A DNA stretch of 64,000 nt from an uncultured Anaerolineae bacterium (GCA_938022205.1 CALIEB010000007.1:124001-188000), one strand, 5' to 3'; numbered from the stretch's first letter, positions 9,026 to 17,901 are shown. The notes: generated by a model from the letters alone, not told the origin. A program made the numbers and translations.

Positions 9026-9031
9026 ATTGTA
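9026..9031 (-). promoter_or_regulatory. Candidate -10 element (TACAAT) for the HEVHH repeat protein
   Basis: TACAAT on the minus strand in the 51-bp gap before the GTG at 8988. Its position argues against the ATG at 9024 as the translation start. Confidence 0.35.
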
Positions 9032-9039
9032 ACACGCTT

Positions 9040-9975
9040 TTAGTCGCTTAACACGCGCTGAAGTGTCGCAAGGTCAACATTGCCGCCGCTGACGACGATG
9101 GCGGTTGGTGCGTCGTCGTGCGGGATAAGCGCGTGCAAGTAAGCCGCTACGCCGACCGCGCCGCCACCTTCCACCACCCACCCCGCGCTCAGCAGCCAGC
9201 GCATCGCCACCGCGATTTGCGCCTCACTGACGCAGACCATGTGGTCAATCACGCGCGGCGCGATGCTGCGTGTCAGCGACCCCGACTCAATGTCGCCAGA
9301 AAGTGCCTCTGCCAGCGTGTCCCACACTTCGGGCTTGTGGGCGTGGTGGATGAGGTTGTACATGGCGGGCGCGCTTTCGGCGTTCACGCCCCAAACCTCT
9401 GCGTTGGGGTTGAGAGCTTTGACAGCTGTGCCAACGCCTGAAATCAACCCGCCACCGCCCACACAGACCACCACGCGCGCGAGGTCGGGCAGCTGGGTGA
9501 GCAGCTCCAGCCCGATAGTGCCTGCGCCCGCCATGACAAAGCGGTCGTTGTAGGGCGACACAAACGCGCGCCCTTGCTCGCGTTCGCGGCGGCGCGCCTC
9601 TGCCTCCGTCTCGTCGTAGGTGTCGCCGAACAGCACGGCTTGCGCGCCGAAGCGCGTCACCCCGCGCACTTTGGCTTGGGGCGTGTGCTTGGGCATCAGC
9701 ACTTGTGCCGAAACGCCCAGCAAGTGTGCGGCGTACGCCACGCCTTGCGCGTGGTTGCCCGACGAGGCGGTGACGACACCGCGTGCGCGTGCTGCCTCGT
9801 CGAGCGTGAGCAGCGCGTTGAGCGCGCCGCGAATTTTGAACGAGTGCGTTAGGTTGGTGTTTTCCAGCTTGAGCCAGACGTTCTTGCCAAGTTCCCAAGC
9901 GCGTTCAAGCGGCGTGGGCGCGAGGTAAGGACGCAGGCGCGCCTGCGCGTGCCAAATGTCCGTCAGCGTCAGCAT
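9040..9975 (-). CDS. PLP-dependent threonine/serine dehydratase family protein
   Basis: 311 residues from ATG 9975, which overlaps the upstream stop as TGATG. The fold type II dehydratases convert threonine or serine to a 2-oxo acid and ammonia; some members are serine or aspartate racemases. HSFKIRGA contains the PLP-binding Lys47, ASSGNHAQGVAYAA is the substrate loop, VGGGGLISG is the phosphate-binding glycine loop, and SGGNVD lies near the end. There is no C-terminal ACT regulatory domain, so this is the short, catabolic (TdcB-like) type rather than biosynthetic IlvA. Serine racemase remains possible. Confidence 0.85.
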   Translation of the reverse strand: MLTLTDIWHAQARLRPYLAPTPLERAWELGKNVWLKLENTNLTHSFKIRGALNALLTLDEAARARGVVTASSGNHAQGVAYAAHLLGVSAQVLMPKHTPQAKVRGVTRFGAQAVLFGDTYDETEAEARRREREQGRAFVSPYNDRFVMAGAGTIGLELLTQLPDLARVVVCVGGGGLISGVGTAVKALNPNAEVWGVNAESAPAMYNLIHHAHKPEVWDTLAEALSGDIESGSLTRSIAPRVIDHMVCVSEAQIAVAMRWLLSAGWVVEGGGAVGVAAYLHALIPHDDAPTAIVVSGGNVDLATLQRVLSD

Positions 9976-11198
9976 CAACGTATGTCCTGCACTTGCTTTT
10001 GCGCGAAGATGAGGTAGTCGCGCAGCTCGTCAGGGTGTGCGCCGCGCTGGAACGCATCGTCAAGCTGGGCGATGGTCGTCATCAGCAGCTCGCGGGTGCG
10101 CCGCAGCTGGGTTGTGCGCTCGTCAATCGTTTTTAGCGACGTGCTGATAGTCTTGTTGGCTTCGTCAATGCGCCTGAGCAGGTCGTTGATGTCGTTCGCC
10201 AGCTTGCCCAGCTCATCATTGCCCTCGAGCTTGAGGCGCGCCGCTGTGAAGTTGTGCGCGGTGACCGCGCTCACTTGGTCGCTGAGCTGCCTGATGCGCT
10301 GCAGCACGCCGCGCTCTAACATCACCATCAGCAGCGCGCCTGCGATAACAGCACTGACCGTGATGAACAAGAGAAACGCGCCGAGCGTGGCTTGTCCCTG
10401 CTGATAAGTAGTGCGCGGTATACTCAAGCGCAGGACGAGGTCGGGGCTGCCGTTCAGGCTGCTAAGGGCAAGGTAGGCGTTGAGCTGCGCGTTGTTGAGC
10501 GGCACGATGACGTTGGTTGCGCCCGCACTCAGCCGTTCGTAGGCGGCAGCAACGTCAGCGGGCATGTTCGCGCCCGCCACAAACAGCTCAAATGTTAACT
10601 CGAGGGCTTTGTTGAGGCTGGCGATGCGCTCAGCGTTCAGCGCGCGCGCAAACAACAGCGCGCCGCTGGCGGGCGGCTCGGGGCGGCTGGGCAGCAGCGG
10701 CTTGGTAGAGATAAGGAAGGGCTGTCCTTCGACGACGATGTAGCCACTGACAATCTCCGTAGGCGGCAGGCTTTCGTCGAGCATCAGCGCGGCAAAGGCT
10801 TGGTAGCTAGCGTCATCTAGGGGGACGGTTGTGCCTGCACTGCTGTCATAGCGCACGGCATACAGCGGCTTGCGTGCGCTGTCTATCAACACAACCACGC
10901 TCATGCCGATGTTGTTGATAATGTTGGCGTTGAGTTCGCTTTCGATAAATTCAGGGGCTTCGCCGCGCCCGAAGGCATAGGCACTGTCCCAGTTTGACCA
11001 ATCGTTGGTGAGCGCGTTGATGACACCGATTTCGCTGGCGAAGGCATTGCGCACGCGCTGCATGTCTTGCGTCACGGTGCTGGTTTCTAGGACAACGTAA
11101 CTGTTGTTAAGTAGGTATTGCGAGAAAGCTAGCAGCAGCGCAATAAAGGCAGCGGTGGCGACACCGATAACGATGAGCGTGCGTTGGCGAATAGACAA
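9975..11198 (-). CDS. CHASE4-HAMP membrane sensor without output domain
   Basis: 407 residues from TTG 11198, which sits 5 bp after AGGAGG; an in-frame TTG at 11216 lies upstream of that ribosome site and is less likely. It has one N-terminal membrane helix (about 6-27), an extracellular domain of about 230 residues with the CHASE4-like stretch NDWSNWDSAYAF, a second membrane helix (about 271-293), then a HAMP domain and a coiled coil with ISTSLKTIDERTTQLRRT. No kinase, GGDEF, EAL or methyl-accepting domain follows; it ends after LIFAQKQVQDIR. It may pass a signal to a partner protein. Its stop overlaps the next gene by one base. Confidence 0.75.
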   Translation of the reverse strand: MSIRQRTLIVIGVATAAFIALLLAFSQYLLNNSYVVLETSTVTQDMQRVRNAFASEIGVINALTNDWSNWDSAYAFGRGEAPEFIESELNANIINNIGMSVVVLIDSARKPLYAVRYDSSAGTTVPLDDASYQAFAALMLDESLPPTEIVSGYIVVEGQPFLISTKPLLPSRPEPPASGALLFARALNAERIASLNKALELTFELFVAGANMPADVAAAYERLSAGATNVIVPLNNAQLNAYLALSSLNGSPDLVLRLSIPRTTYQQGQATLGAFLLFITVSAVIAGALLMVMLERGVLQRIRQLSDQVSAVTAHNFTAARLKLEGNDELGKLANDINDLLRRIDEANKTISTSLKTIDERTTQLRRTRELLMTTIAQLDDAFQRGAHPDELRDYLIFAQKQVQDIR

Positions 11199-11224
11199 GC
11201 GAGCCTCCTTCGGCAATAAGCGCG

Positions 11225-12709
11225 TTAATTCTCTTTATCATAGCACGAAAAAGGGACTTCATCGTTCGCATAGCGTAGCACGCGCAGATATGGCTTGTCG
11301 TAGATGAGCTGTGGCGGGTTTTCCAACACCTCTGCAAAGGTGTCGAACTTTTCGAACAGAGGCACGGCGGGGTTGATGAACAGCCAAACGGCGGGCGCAT
11401 CGCCTGTGACGGCGCGCACGCGCCCCGCGTAGTCCTCGCCGTAGTAAAACCCCATCGCCAGCGCGTTGATGTAGCGCAGGTCGAGCATGGCATCAAGTTG
11501 GGCATAGGGGTTAGGCAGCGGGTGCAAGTAGTAGCCTAGCACGACATCATGTGTCCAGCTGGTGTCAGTTGGGGCGGTGTGGAAGATTAGCGCGTCTTCG
11601 GGCGCGGTGCAGGCAGCGATAGCCACCACTGCCTCGAAATAGGCAGCTGGCAGCGGCGTGACGTGGCGTGGCAGGCTCGCCATGAACGTATCAGAACGCT
11701 GGGCGACTACACCTGCAACGATCCACAGCAGTAGCGGCACGCCGCGCAGCTTTTGTCCGCCTGCCACCAGCCAAAGCGCGAACGGCACGAGCAAGGCGAT
11801 AATATGGCGCACGTGAAACAAGAAGCTGGTAAGGCTGTTAAACAGCAGGGCGGTCACTAGCATGCACGCCGCCCAAAGCCCCAAGAAGGCGCGGCGCGGC
11901 GCGACCAGCGCGCCTAACGTGGCAGCCGCCAAGAACAGCAGCGGTACGCCGTTGCTGAAAGCTTGCGCGATGCCTTGCGCCAGCGTGATTACGTCTAGCC
12001 CACGCTGCATGGCGCGCTCGGTGGCAATCGCTTGCAGCGCGTAGATCGCCCAAGGTGAGAAGAGCAGCGTGCCTGCTGCTAGCGCGCCCAGCAGCCACAC
12101 GCCGCGCCGTGTGCGTGTGGTCAGCAGCAAGTGCGCGCCGATGCCAACAAGGCTCACGCTGGCGATATAATGCGTCAGCAGCACCACGCCCGTGCTAAGG
12201 GCAAGCGTAGCCCACGCGGCGAACGTTAAGCGTGGGGCTTGCCGCGCTTGCCAGTAAGCGCAAGCCTGCCACAGCACGACCAGCATGTAGAGCGTGTAGC
12301 CGCGCATTTCTGCCAAGTAGTAGGTGTAAAACGCGCTGAACGCCAGCACGCTTACCGCCGCTACGCTGCCCCATTTGCCCATGCCAAGCAAGTGCGCGAG
12401 CCGCGCCATCATCGCTAGCGACAGCACGCCCACCAGCAGCGACAAGTAGCGTGCGGCGAAGGTTGACCATCCCGCGAGCTGTCCCCACACCGCTAGCGTC
12501 ACGTTGTAAAGCGGGGGCCAACCACGGTCATCAGCGACGCGCGCCAGCACCTCGCCGAGCGACGCAGCGGTGAAGTGCGCGCCGCCGCTCATCTGCAGCG
12601 ACAGCACTTCGTCGTACCAAAGTGCGTGCGTTCCGATGCGACCGATGCTTTGCGCGCTGGCAAGCAGCATCAGCACAACCAGCAGACTAACTCTCAATAA
12701 CTTTGTCAT
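11225..12709 (-). CDS. GT39-like polytopic membrane glycosyltransferase
   Basis: 494 residues from ATG 12709 (a TTG one codon upstream is possible), overlapping the upstream gene by 23 bp. About ten hydrophobic segments span the first 340 residues, followed by a soluble C-terminal domain. The first periplasmic loop holds THALWYDEVLSL, matching the acidic catalytic loop of the ArnT/PMT (GT39, GT83) superfamily, which transfers sugars from polyprenyl-phosphate donors on the outside of the membrane. The acceptor is unknown. It lies in the same direction as the CHASE4 gene, 26 bp apart. Confidence 0.75.
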   Translation of the reverse strand: MTKLLRVSLLVVLMLLASAQSIGRIGTHALWYDEVLSLQMSGGAHFTAASLGEVLARVADDRGWPPLYNVTLAVWGQLAGWSTFAARYLSLLVGVLSLAMMARLAHLLGMGKWGSVAAVSVLAFSAFYTYYLAEMRGYTLYMLVVLWQACAYWQARQAPRLTFAAWATLALSTGVVLLTHYIASVSLVGIGAHLLLTTRTRRGVWLLGALAAGTLLFSPWAIYALQAIATERAMQRGLDVITLAQGIAQAFSNGVPLLFLAAATLGALVAPRRAFLGLWAACMLVTALLFNSLTSFLFHVRHIIALLVPFALWLVAGGQKLRGVPLLLWIVAGVVAQRSDTFMASLPRHVTPLPAAYFEAVVAIAACTAPEDALIFHTAPTDTSWTHDVVLGYYLHPLPNPYAQLDAMLDLRYINALAMGFYYGEDYAGRVRAVTGDAPAVWLFINPAVPLFEKFDTFAEVLENPPQLIYDKPYLRVLRYANDEVPFSCYDKEN

Positions 12710-13832
12710 CAATCAGCTGCTGCTGTACGCGCTGCCCACGCGGGTTAAAGGCGAAGTGCTGCCCGTAAATCTCGAATTCCATGTCCATCATGGCGCGCCC
12801 TGCACGGTTTTTCTCCACTGTGAACACGACCCAGTTGCGGTACTGCTTGGCGTTGTAGGGGTTAAATGCCACGTGGTCTTTGGCGAGAATTTGGTACTTG
12901 TTGTTCATGATGATGGCGATATCGGACTCATAGTCCAGCGCGCTGCTGCCGCGCAGGTGATAGAGGTGGATGCGCTTGCTTTTCAAGCCTTCGCGGTCTG
13001 CCGCGACGATGCTGAAGACCGGCACGTCCAACGACAAGGCAATATCTTTCAAGCCCTCGACGATGATGGTTACCTTGTCATTTTCGTCGCGGGGGCGTTC
13101 AGGATGTACCGCAACTTTCTGCAGGTAATCGACGAACACCGTGACGTTGCCGCCCGTGCGGTCAGCGAGGCGCGCCGTCATTTCCTTGATAGCACGCAAA
13201 TTGGTGACGGCGGGGCTGGCTTTTAGCACGATAAAGCGGTCACTGTAGCTAAGCACGCGCTGCAGCGCGGGGGCGGTCTGCGGGTTGGTGCGCAAAATCG
13301 CCTGCAGTGAGCCTGGTCCGCCGCCTGACCCCATGAAGCTCTTGGCGCGCTGTGCCACGATAATTTGGTACAGGTCACGCAGCTTCAGCCCGTTGGTCAA
13401 GTCAATCTCAGGCGGGTTAATGCTCTCAAGGCACAGCAGGCGATGGAAAAGGTGTGCCTCTGTGTGTTCATACGACAAGAAGAAGACGAACTGCTTGGGG
13501 CGCATGGCAATGTTGCGCGCGATTTGCAGCGTGGCAATGGTCTTGCCTAGCCCTTGCGCGCCACCCAAAAGCGTCAGCTCGGTTTTGCGCAAGCCACCGC
13601 CGATAAGCCCGTCGAGCGGGTCAAAGCCGGTTGGTAGCGGCACATAGTCCACAAGGTCACCCTGAATAATCTTCTCGTCAGCTTCATCGATAACTTGAAG
13701 CAATGTGCGTGGCAAGAACGCGCCGAGCGTCTTATTTTGGCGCGGCGGCGGCGCAGCTTGTTCGGCAAAAGGACGCTGTGGCTGAGCATTTTCCTCTGGG
13801 GGCAGGTCATCTGTAAAGCGACGTGTAGCCAT
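12687..13832 (-). CDS. DnaB C-terminal-domain-like RecA-fold ATPase
   Basis: 381 residues from ATG 13832, preceded by GAGG. After a Pro-rich N-terminal region of about 40 residues comes a RecA-type domain: PLPTGFDPLDGLIGGGL, Walker A GGAQGLGKT at about 90-98, and VFVDYLQKV as Walker B with the DYLQ signature of DnaB helicases. A DnaB-like GSSALDYESD ... VEKNRAG tail is present. The DnaB N-terminal helical domain is missing and the protein is shorter than replicative DnaB (about 450). It could be an accessory helicase or a regulatory ATPase. It is divergent from the sigma factor gene. Confidence 0.8.
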   Translation of the reverse strand: MATRRFTDDLPPEENAQPQRPFAEQAAPPPRQNKTLGAFLPRTLLQVIDEADEKIIQGDLVDYVPLPTGFDPLDGLIGGGLRKTELTLLGGAQGLGKTIATLQIARNIAMRPKQFVFFLSYEHTEAHLFHRLLCLESINPPEIDLTNGLKLRDLYQIIVAQRAKSFMGSGGGPGSLQAILRTNPQTAPALQRVLSYSDRFIVLKASPAVTNLRAIKEMTARLADRTGGNVTVFVDYLQKVAVHPERPRDENDKVTIIVEGLKDIALSLDVPVFSIVAADREGLKSKRIHLYHLRGSSALDYESDIAIIMNNKYQILAKDHVAFNPYNAKQYRNWVVFTVEKNRAGRAMMDMEFEIYGQHFAFNPRGQRVQQQLIDDKVIES

Positions 13833-13875
13833 TGTAGCCTCATTAACCAAGTGTTCGTCCGTGCATTCATCTATT

Positions 13876-13904
13876 AGAATAGCGCGAAATGAGAAATACG
13901 CCAA
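13876..13904 (-). promoter_or_regulatory. Candidate promoter of the DnaB-like gene
   Basis: TTGGCG at 13904-13899 and TATTCT at 13881-13876 on the minus strand, separated by 17 bp, about 40 bp upstream of ATG 13832. It lies in the 255-bp divergent region shared with the sigma factor gene. Confidence 0.45.
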
Positions 13905-13991
13905 TGTTGTCTTGGGCATTTTTGCAAAACCCAGAGCGTGACTTTTGTTAATTATTGTGGATTTTCCGGCGATAAATTTATGGATAACTCA

Positions 13992-14022
13992 TTAGCACGT
14001 GGGGAAAAAACTGTGCTATAGT
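13992..14022 (+). promoter_or_regulatory. Extended -10 promoter of the sigma factor gene, with inverted repeat
   Basis: TGTGC precedes TATAGT (14017-14022), an extended -10; a weak -35, TTAGCA at 13992-13997, is 19 bp away. TAGCAC (13993-13998) and GTGCTA (14013-14018) form an inverted repeat lying over both promoter elements, which would suit an operator. Confidence 0.5.
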
Positions 14023-14087
14023 AGGGTGGGGGAAATAAAAAGCAAGAAAAATTTTATTTGCCGTCATACAGCCAGGGGAAGACCAAC

Positions 14088-15260
14088 GTGATCCAAGAAT
14101 TGTTACAGAGGGCAGACCAATACGGCTTTTTAACCCTTGATGATGTTTTAGCTTTTTTAGAAGAAATTGACGACGAACAGGTTACCGTTGAGAGCATTCT
14201 CTACGAGTTAGACCAGCTGGGCGTAGAAGTCCAGCGCGAGGGCATGGACACCTCGCTACACACGATGTTGGAGCCGGATGAGCTGGTGGTGGACGAAGAC
14301 CTTATCCAAGAGCTGACGCAGGAGCCAGACCTGCAAGACTTGAATTTGACGGTCAGCGACGACCCTATCAGCCTGTACTTTCGCCAGATGTCAGAAGAAC
14401 CGCTGCTTAGCCACGAGGAAGAGATTGAGCTGGCTAAGCGTATCGAACGCGGCAAGCAAGCCAAACGCCGCCTTGCGCATGCCCGCACCATGAGCGCGCG
14501 CTGGCAACAGCACATGGAACGCCTGATACGCGACGCGCAGATTGCTCGCGAGCATCTTGGGCGTGCCAATACGCGCCTTGTCGTCAGCATCGCCAAGCGT
14601 TACATGGGGCAAGGGCTGCCGTTCTCTGACCTCATTCAAGAGGGCAACGTCGGCTTAATGCGCGCGGTCGACAAGTACGACTATCAGCGCGGCAACCGCT
14701 TTAGCACCTACGCGACATGGTGGATTCGCCAAGCGATTACGCGCGCGTTGGCGCAAAAGACGCGCACCATTCGCATTCCGCTGCACATGACGGAGCGTAT
14801 TCGCCAGATGTATCGCATCGCGCAGACCATCGAGCAAGAGCGCGGACGGCGCGCTCACATTCAAGAGATTGCCGACGAGATGTCCATGCCTGTGGACATG
14901 GTGCGCAACATGATGGATGCCAGCCAGCACGTCATCGCACTCGAACGCCCGGTGGGCGAGGACGGTGACCACGAGTTCGGCGACTTCCTCGAAGACACGC
15001 ACACGCCCAGCCCCGCCGATGCTGCCGTGAGGCACTTGCTGCAAGAGACTGTCGAGAACATCCTCAGTGAGCTTTCGCCGCGTCAAAGCCATATCTTGCG
15101 GCTGCGCTTTGGCTTAAGCGGCACCGAACCCCACACGCTGGAAGAAATCGCCAACAAGTTCGGCTTGTCGCGCGAGCGCATTCGCCAGCTGGAAAAAGAG
15201 GCCCTGCGCCGCCTGCGCCATCCGCGCGTCTCGCACAACTTGCGCGACTATTTGGCGTAG
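14088..15260 (+). CDS. rpoD: RNA polymerase sigma-70 factor, primary (RpoD/SigA) type
   Basis: 390 residues from GTG 14088, which follows GGGGA; a TTG at 14058 lacks a ribosome site. An N-terminal segment like region 1.1 (about 1-100) is followed by DPISLYFRQM (region 1.2), RLVVSIAKRYMGQGLPFSDL and YDYQRGNRFSTYATWWIRQAI (region 2, core and -10 binding), then region 3, and region 4 with TLEEIANKFGLSRERIRQLE, the -35-binding helix-turn-helix. The intact 1.2 and 2.4 sequences mark a group 1 or 2 factor; whether it is the only housekeeping one cannot be told from this window. A strong terminator follows at once. Confidence 0.93.
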   Translation: MIQELLQRADQYGFLTLDDVLAFLEEIDDEQVTVESILYELDQLGVEVQREGMDTSLHTMLEPDELVVDEDLIQELTQEPDLQDLNLTVSDDPISLYFRQMSEEPLLSHEEEIELAKRIERGKQAKRRLAHARTMSARWQQHMERLIRDAQIAREHLGRANTRLVVSIAKRYMGQGLPFSDLIQEGNVGLMRAVDKYDYQRGNRFSTYATWWIRQAITRALAQKTRTIRIPLHMTERIRQMYRIAQTIEQERGRRAHIQEIADEMSMPVDMVRNMMDASQHVIALERPVGEDGDHEFGDFLEDTHTPSPADAAVRHLLQETVENILSELSPRQSHILRLRFGLSGTEPHTLEEIANKFGLSRERIRQLEKEALRRLRHPRVSHNLRDYLA

Positions 15261-15274
15261 CCAAGCTCCTGCTA

Positions 15275-15326
15275 AACAACAGCCGCATTGCTGACATTTG
15301 GCACTAATGCGGCTGTTGTTATTTTG
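15275..15326 (+). terminator. Rho-independent terminator after the sigma factor gene
   Basis: A perfect 15-bp stem (15275-15289 with 15306-15320), rich in GC in its lower half (AGCCGCATT/AATGCGGCT), 16-nt loop, then ATTTTG. It starts 14 bp after the stop. Confidence 0.85.
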
Positions 15327-15379
15327 CTACCATCGTAGTAAAGACTTTATTGGGTAGGGCTTAGGAAAGGCAGCTGACC

Positions 15380-15850
15380 ATGTTAAACCATCTTCTTGTT
15401 CCTCTTGACGGCTCTGAACTCTCTGAGGTTGCGCTGGAATATGCACAGCGAATTATTGCTCCTGATGGCAAGATCACGCTGCTTAGCGTCGTGGATATTC
15501 CTTTTTCGCAGTCTTACTATTTGTACGATGTGCCTGTGGCGGTTGTTCCGGAAACGTTGAGCGACGAGAAAATGGAAGAAGCACAACGTTACACCCGCGA
15601 GTATTTGCTGCGTCGCGCCGAAAGCCTACAAGCAAAGGGCTTGAAGGTCGATTATCTTGTCGAAACGGGCTTCCCAGAAAACGCCATCGTCGAGCTTGCC
15701 AAGCTGCGTCAGGTCGATGCCATTGTCATGTCGACACACGGACGCTCGGGCTTAACGCGCCTGCTGTACGGCAGCGTAACCCAGCGCGTGTTAAACGCTA
15801 TGCCCTGCCCGGTGTTCGTCATTCCCGGGCGGCTAGCACAAGGGGACTAA
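15380..15850 (+). CDS. Universal stress protein, UspA family
   Basis: 156 residues, one Usp domain. MLNHLLVPLDGSELSE is the N-terminal strand and loop with the ATP-contacting Asp, and STHGRSGLTRLLYGSVTQRV gives the G-2x-G-9x-G-S ATP-binding pattern, so this is the nucleotide-binding type. AMPCPVFVIP is the usual C-terminal strand. It stands alone between two terminators. Usp proteins take part in responses to starvation and stress, but the exact role is not known. Confidence 0.9.
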   Translation: MLNHLLVPLDGSELSEVALEYAQRIIAPDGKITLLSVVDIPFSQSYYLYDVPVAVVPETLSDEKMEEAQRYTREYLLRRAESLQAKGLKVDYLVETGFPENAIVELAKLRQVDAIVMSTHGRSGLTRLLYGSVTQRVLNAMPCPVFVIPGRLAQGD

Positions 15851-15886
15851 GGGCTTTGGCGACGTGGTCGCCAGTCCACAAGGGGG

Positions 15887-15923
15887 AAAGGGCGCGTCAG
15901 GCAACATCACGCGCCCTTTTTTG
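15887..15923 (+). terminator. Rho-independent terminator after the UspA gene
   Basis: An 11-bp stem AAAGGGCGCGT (15887-15897) with ACGCGCCCTTT (15909-15919), 11-nt loop, followed by a T run. The opposite strand has a C run, so it works for the plus strand; it overlaps nothing and lies just before the convergent response-regulator gene. Confidence 0.85.
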
Positions 15924-15925
15924 TG

Positions 15926-16594
15926 TTAGGCATCGGGCGGCACAAACTCATTGATGCTGTGCTTGACGGCGTAAGCGGCGGCTTCGGCGCGGTTGGCTGC
16001 GCCGATTTTTTGCAGCACGCTGCTCACGTAGTTGCGCACCGTGCCTTCACCCAAAAATAGTTTCACGGCGATTTGGCGGTTGGTTAGCCCTTCCGCCACC
16101 TTCGCCAGCACCACCAGCTCCTGTGGCGTGAGGTCGGCGAAGGCGGTGGCGTGCTGGGCTTGGTTGGCTTTGCGCACTTCGTTGAACACGCTGGCGGTCA
16201 TGGCAGGGTCAAGCATGCCCTCGCCGCGTGAGACGCGCTCGATAGCTTGGACGAGGTCGTTGTCGCCGATGCGCTTCAGCACGTAGCCCGACGCGCCCGC
16301 TTGAATAGCAGCCATCAACAGCTCATCTTCGGCGTAGGACGTGAGCATAATCACATAGCACGAGCGCACGGTTTGCTTAATGCGGCGGCACGCTTCAATC
16401 CCTGAGATGCCGGGCATGCGAATGTCCAGCACCGCCACATCAGGCTGATGCTCTTGTGCCAACTTGACTGCCTCTTCTCCTGTGGTGGCTTCGGCAACAA
16501 CGCGGAAGCCACCGTGACGTTCTAACAACGCCTTCAGTCCTGCGCGCACCACCGAATGGTCATCGGCGATGAGGATGCGTGTTACCCTTTGCAT
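15926..16594 (-). CDS. NarL/LuxR-type response regulator
   Basis: 222 residues from ATG 16594, preceded by GGGAGAG; an ATG six codons upstream in frame is weaker. The receiver domain has ADDH at 10-13, phospho-acceptor Asp57 in VLDIRMPG, and the conserved Thr/Ser and Lys (MLTSY, YVLKR). The C-terminal LuxR HTH reads LTPQELVVLAKVAEGLTNRQIA ... VRNYVSSVLQKIG, similar to the DevR/DosR group. It diverges from a GAF histidine kinase, and the pair very likely forms one two-component system. Confidence 0.92.
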   Translation of the reverse strand: MQRVTRILIADDHSVVRAGLKALLERHGGFRVVAEATTGEEAVKLAQEHQPDVAVLDIRMPGISGIEACRRIKQTVRSCYVIMLTSYAEDELLMAAIQAGASGYVLKRIGDNDLVQAIERVSRGEGMLDPAMTASVFNEVRKANQAQHATAFADLTPQELVVLAKVAEGLTNRQIAVKLFLGEGTVRNYVSSVLQKIGAANRAEAAAYAVKHSINEFVPPDA

Positions 16595-16710
16595 AGGTCT
16601 CTCCCGTGCCAATTTGCGATAAATTGGTTACAATAGTTCCCACAATGGGGCTTGGTCTATTTTACAGTAAAAAAGTCAACTATGCCTGTGAGGAACGTCA
16701 TAAAAACATT

Positions 16711-17832
16711 ATGGAAAAAGTCATCAATCGCTTACGGGAGATTTCAGCGGCGGTGATCTATGCTGCCGAAGCCGTTGACCTTGAGGTCGTGTTTGAGCGC
16801 ATTGCCACTGTTGCCCGCGAGCTAACCAACACGCGCTATGCCGCGCTTGGGATTCCCGACGGGAAAGGCAGCTTGCGCTATTTCAAAGCATCGGGCATGA
16901 CGAGAGAGGAGATAGCCCTCATCGACCATTTGCCGCGTGGGTTAGGCTTGCTGGGGGCAATCATGCACGAACGCCGCCCTATTCGCACGGACTGCATCCA
17001 AAATGACCCGCGTGCTTACGGTTTTCCCGAAAATCACCCGCACATGGTCAGCTTTTTGGGCGTGCCGGTGCAGGCGGGTGGACAGCTTTTCGGCATGCTC
17101 TATCTATGCGACAAATATGACGGGCAGCCTTTCGACGACGAAGACGAGATGCTGGTGGAAACCATTGCGGGCTACGCGGCGTTGGCGATTGCCGGCGCAG
17201 AACTAAGCCAGCAAAAGAGCAACCTCGAACTGCTAGAAGAACGCCAGCGCATCGGCATGGAGCTGCACGATGGGATTATTCAGTCGCTCTATGGCATTGG
17301 CATGCAAATTGAGCTAATGCGCCTCAACAATCAAACGTCCTACAACGACTTGGGCAGCGTGATAGCCAACCTCAACGGCGTGATAGAGGACATCCGCGAG
17401 TACATCATGCAGCTACGCCGTCGTGGCGACAAGCACAGCACCATCCGTGACTGCCTGATGAGCATGACCGAACGCCTGAACCTGCCGCCTAACGTGCGCG
17501 TGCATGTTGACGCGCCCAACATTCTGCCACCCTTTACGCCTGCGGTCTTTGAGTCGATTTGCTTGATTGTCAACGAGGCGTTGAGCAATGCCGTGCGCCA
17601 CGCTAACGCCAGTGAGATACGCCTGCGCGTGGCGGTGACGCGCACCGAGCTAACGCTGGAGGTTTGGGACAACGGCACAGGGTTTGACGTGGGCGCGTTG
17701 CACGACCACGAGGGCTTAGGGCTGCGCAACATGCAGCAGCGAGCGCGCTGGTACGGCGGCACGGTGACGATTGACTCGCGCTTGGGCAGCGGCACGCGCC
17801 TGCACGTTCTTGTGCCAATTCGTCCGTTTTGA
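16711..17832 (+). CDS. GAF-domain sensor histidine kinase (HisKA_3 type)
   Basis: 373 residues from ATG 16711; the frame is open upstream to 16606 but this would enter the divergent promoter region. An N-terminal GAF domain (about 20-165) is followed by ERQRIGMELHDGIIQSLYGIG, the HisKA_3 H-box with His186, and a HATPase with NEALSNAVRHA (N box) and WDNGTGFDVG (G1). There is no membrane segment, so it senses a cytoplasmic signal; the architecture is like DevS/NreB kinases whose GAF or PAS domains bind haem or Fe-S, but no ligand residue is obvious. Its partner is the divergent regulator at 15926-16594. Confidence 0.9.
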   Translation: MEKVINRLREISAAVIYAAEAVDLEVVFERIATVARELTNTRYAALGIPDGKGSLRYFKASGMTREEIALIDHLPRGLGLLGAIMHERRPIRTDCIQNDPRAYGFPENHPHMVSFLGVPVQAGGQLFGMLYLCDKYDGQPFDDEDEMLVETIAGYAALAIAGAELSQQKSNLELLEERQRIGMELHDGIIQSLYGIGMQIELMRLNNQTSYNDLGSVIANLNGVIEDIREYIMQLRRRGDKHSTIRDCLMSMTERLNLPPNVRVHVDAPNILPPFTPAVFESICLIVNEALSNAVRHANASEIRLRVAVTRTELTLEVWDNGTGFDVGALHDHEGLGLRNMQQRARWYGGTVTIDSRLGSGTRLHVLVPIRPF

Positions 17833-17873
17833 CCCGTGATGAGGTGACGACTATCACGCCAATCGCGTGACCA

Positions 17874-17901
17874 TTGTTTAGTAGTTTTACGTTACGATAA
17901 T
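17874..17901 (+). promoter_or_regulatory. Candidate promoter of the CBS genes
   Basis: TTGTTT (17874-17879) and GATAAT (17896-17901), 16-bp spacing, 36 bp before the first CBS gene. A ribosome site TAGGAGG follows. Confidence 0.5.
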
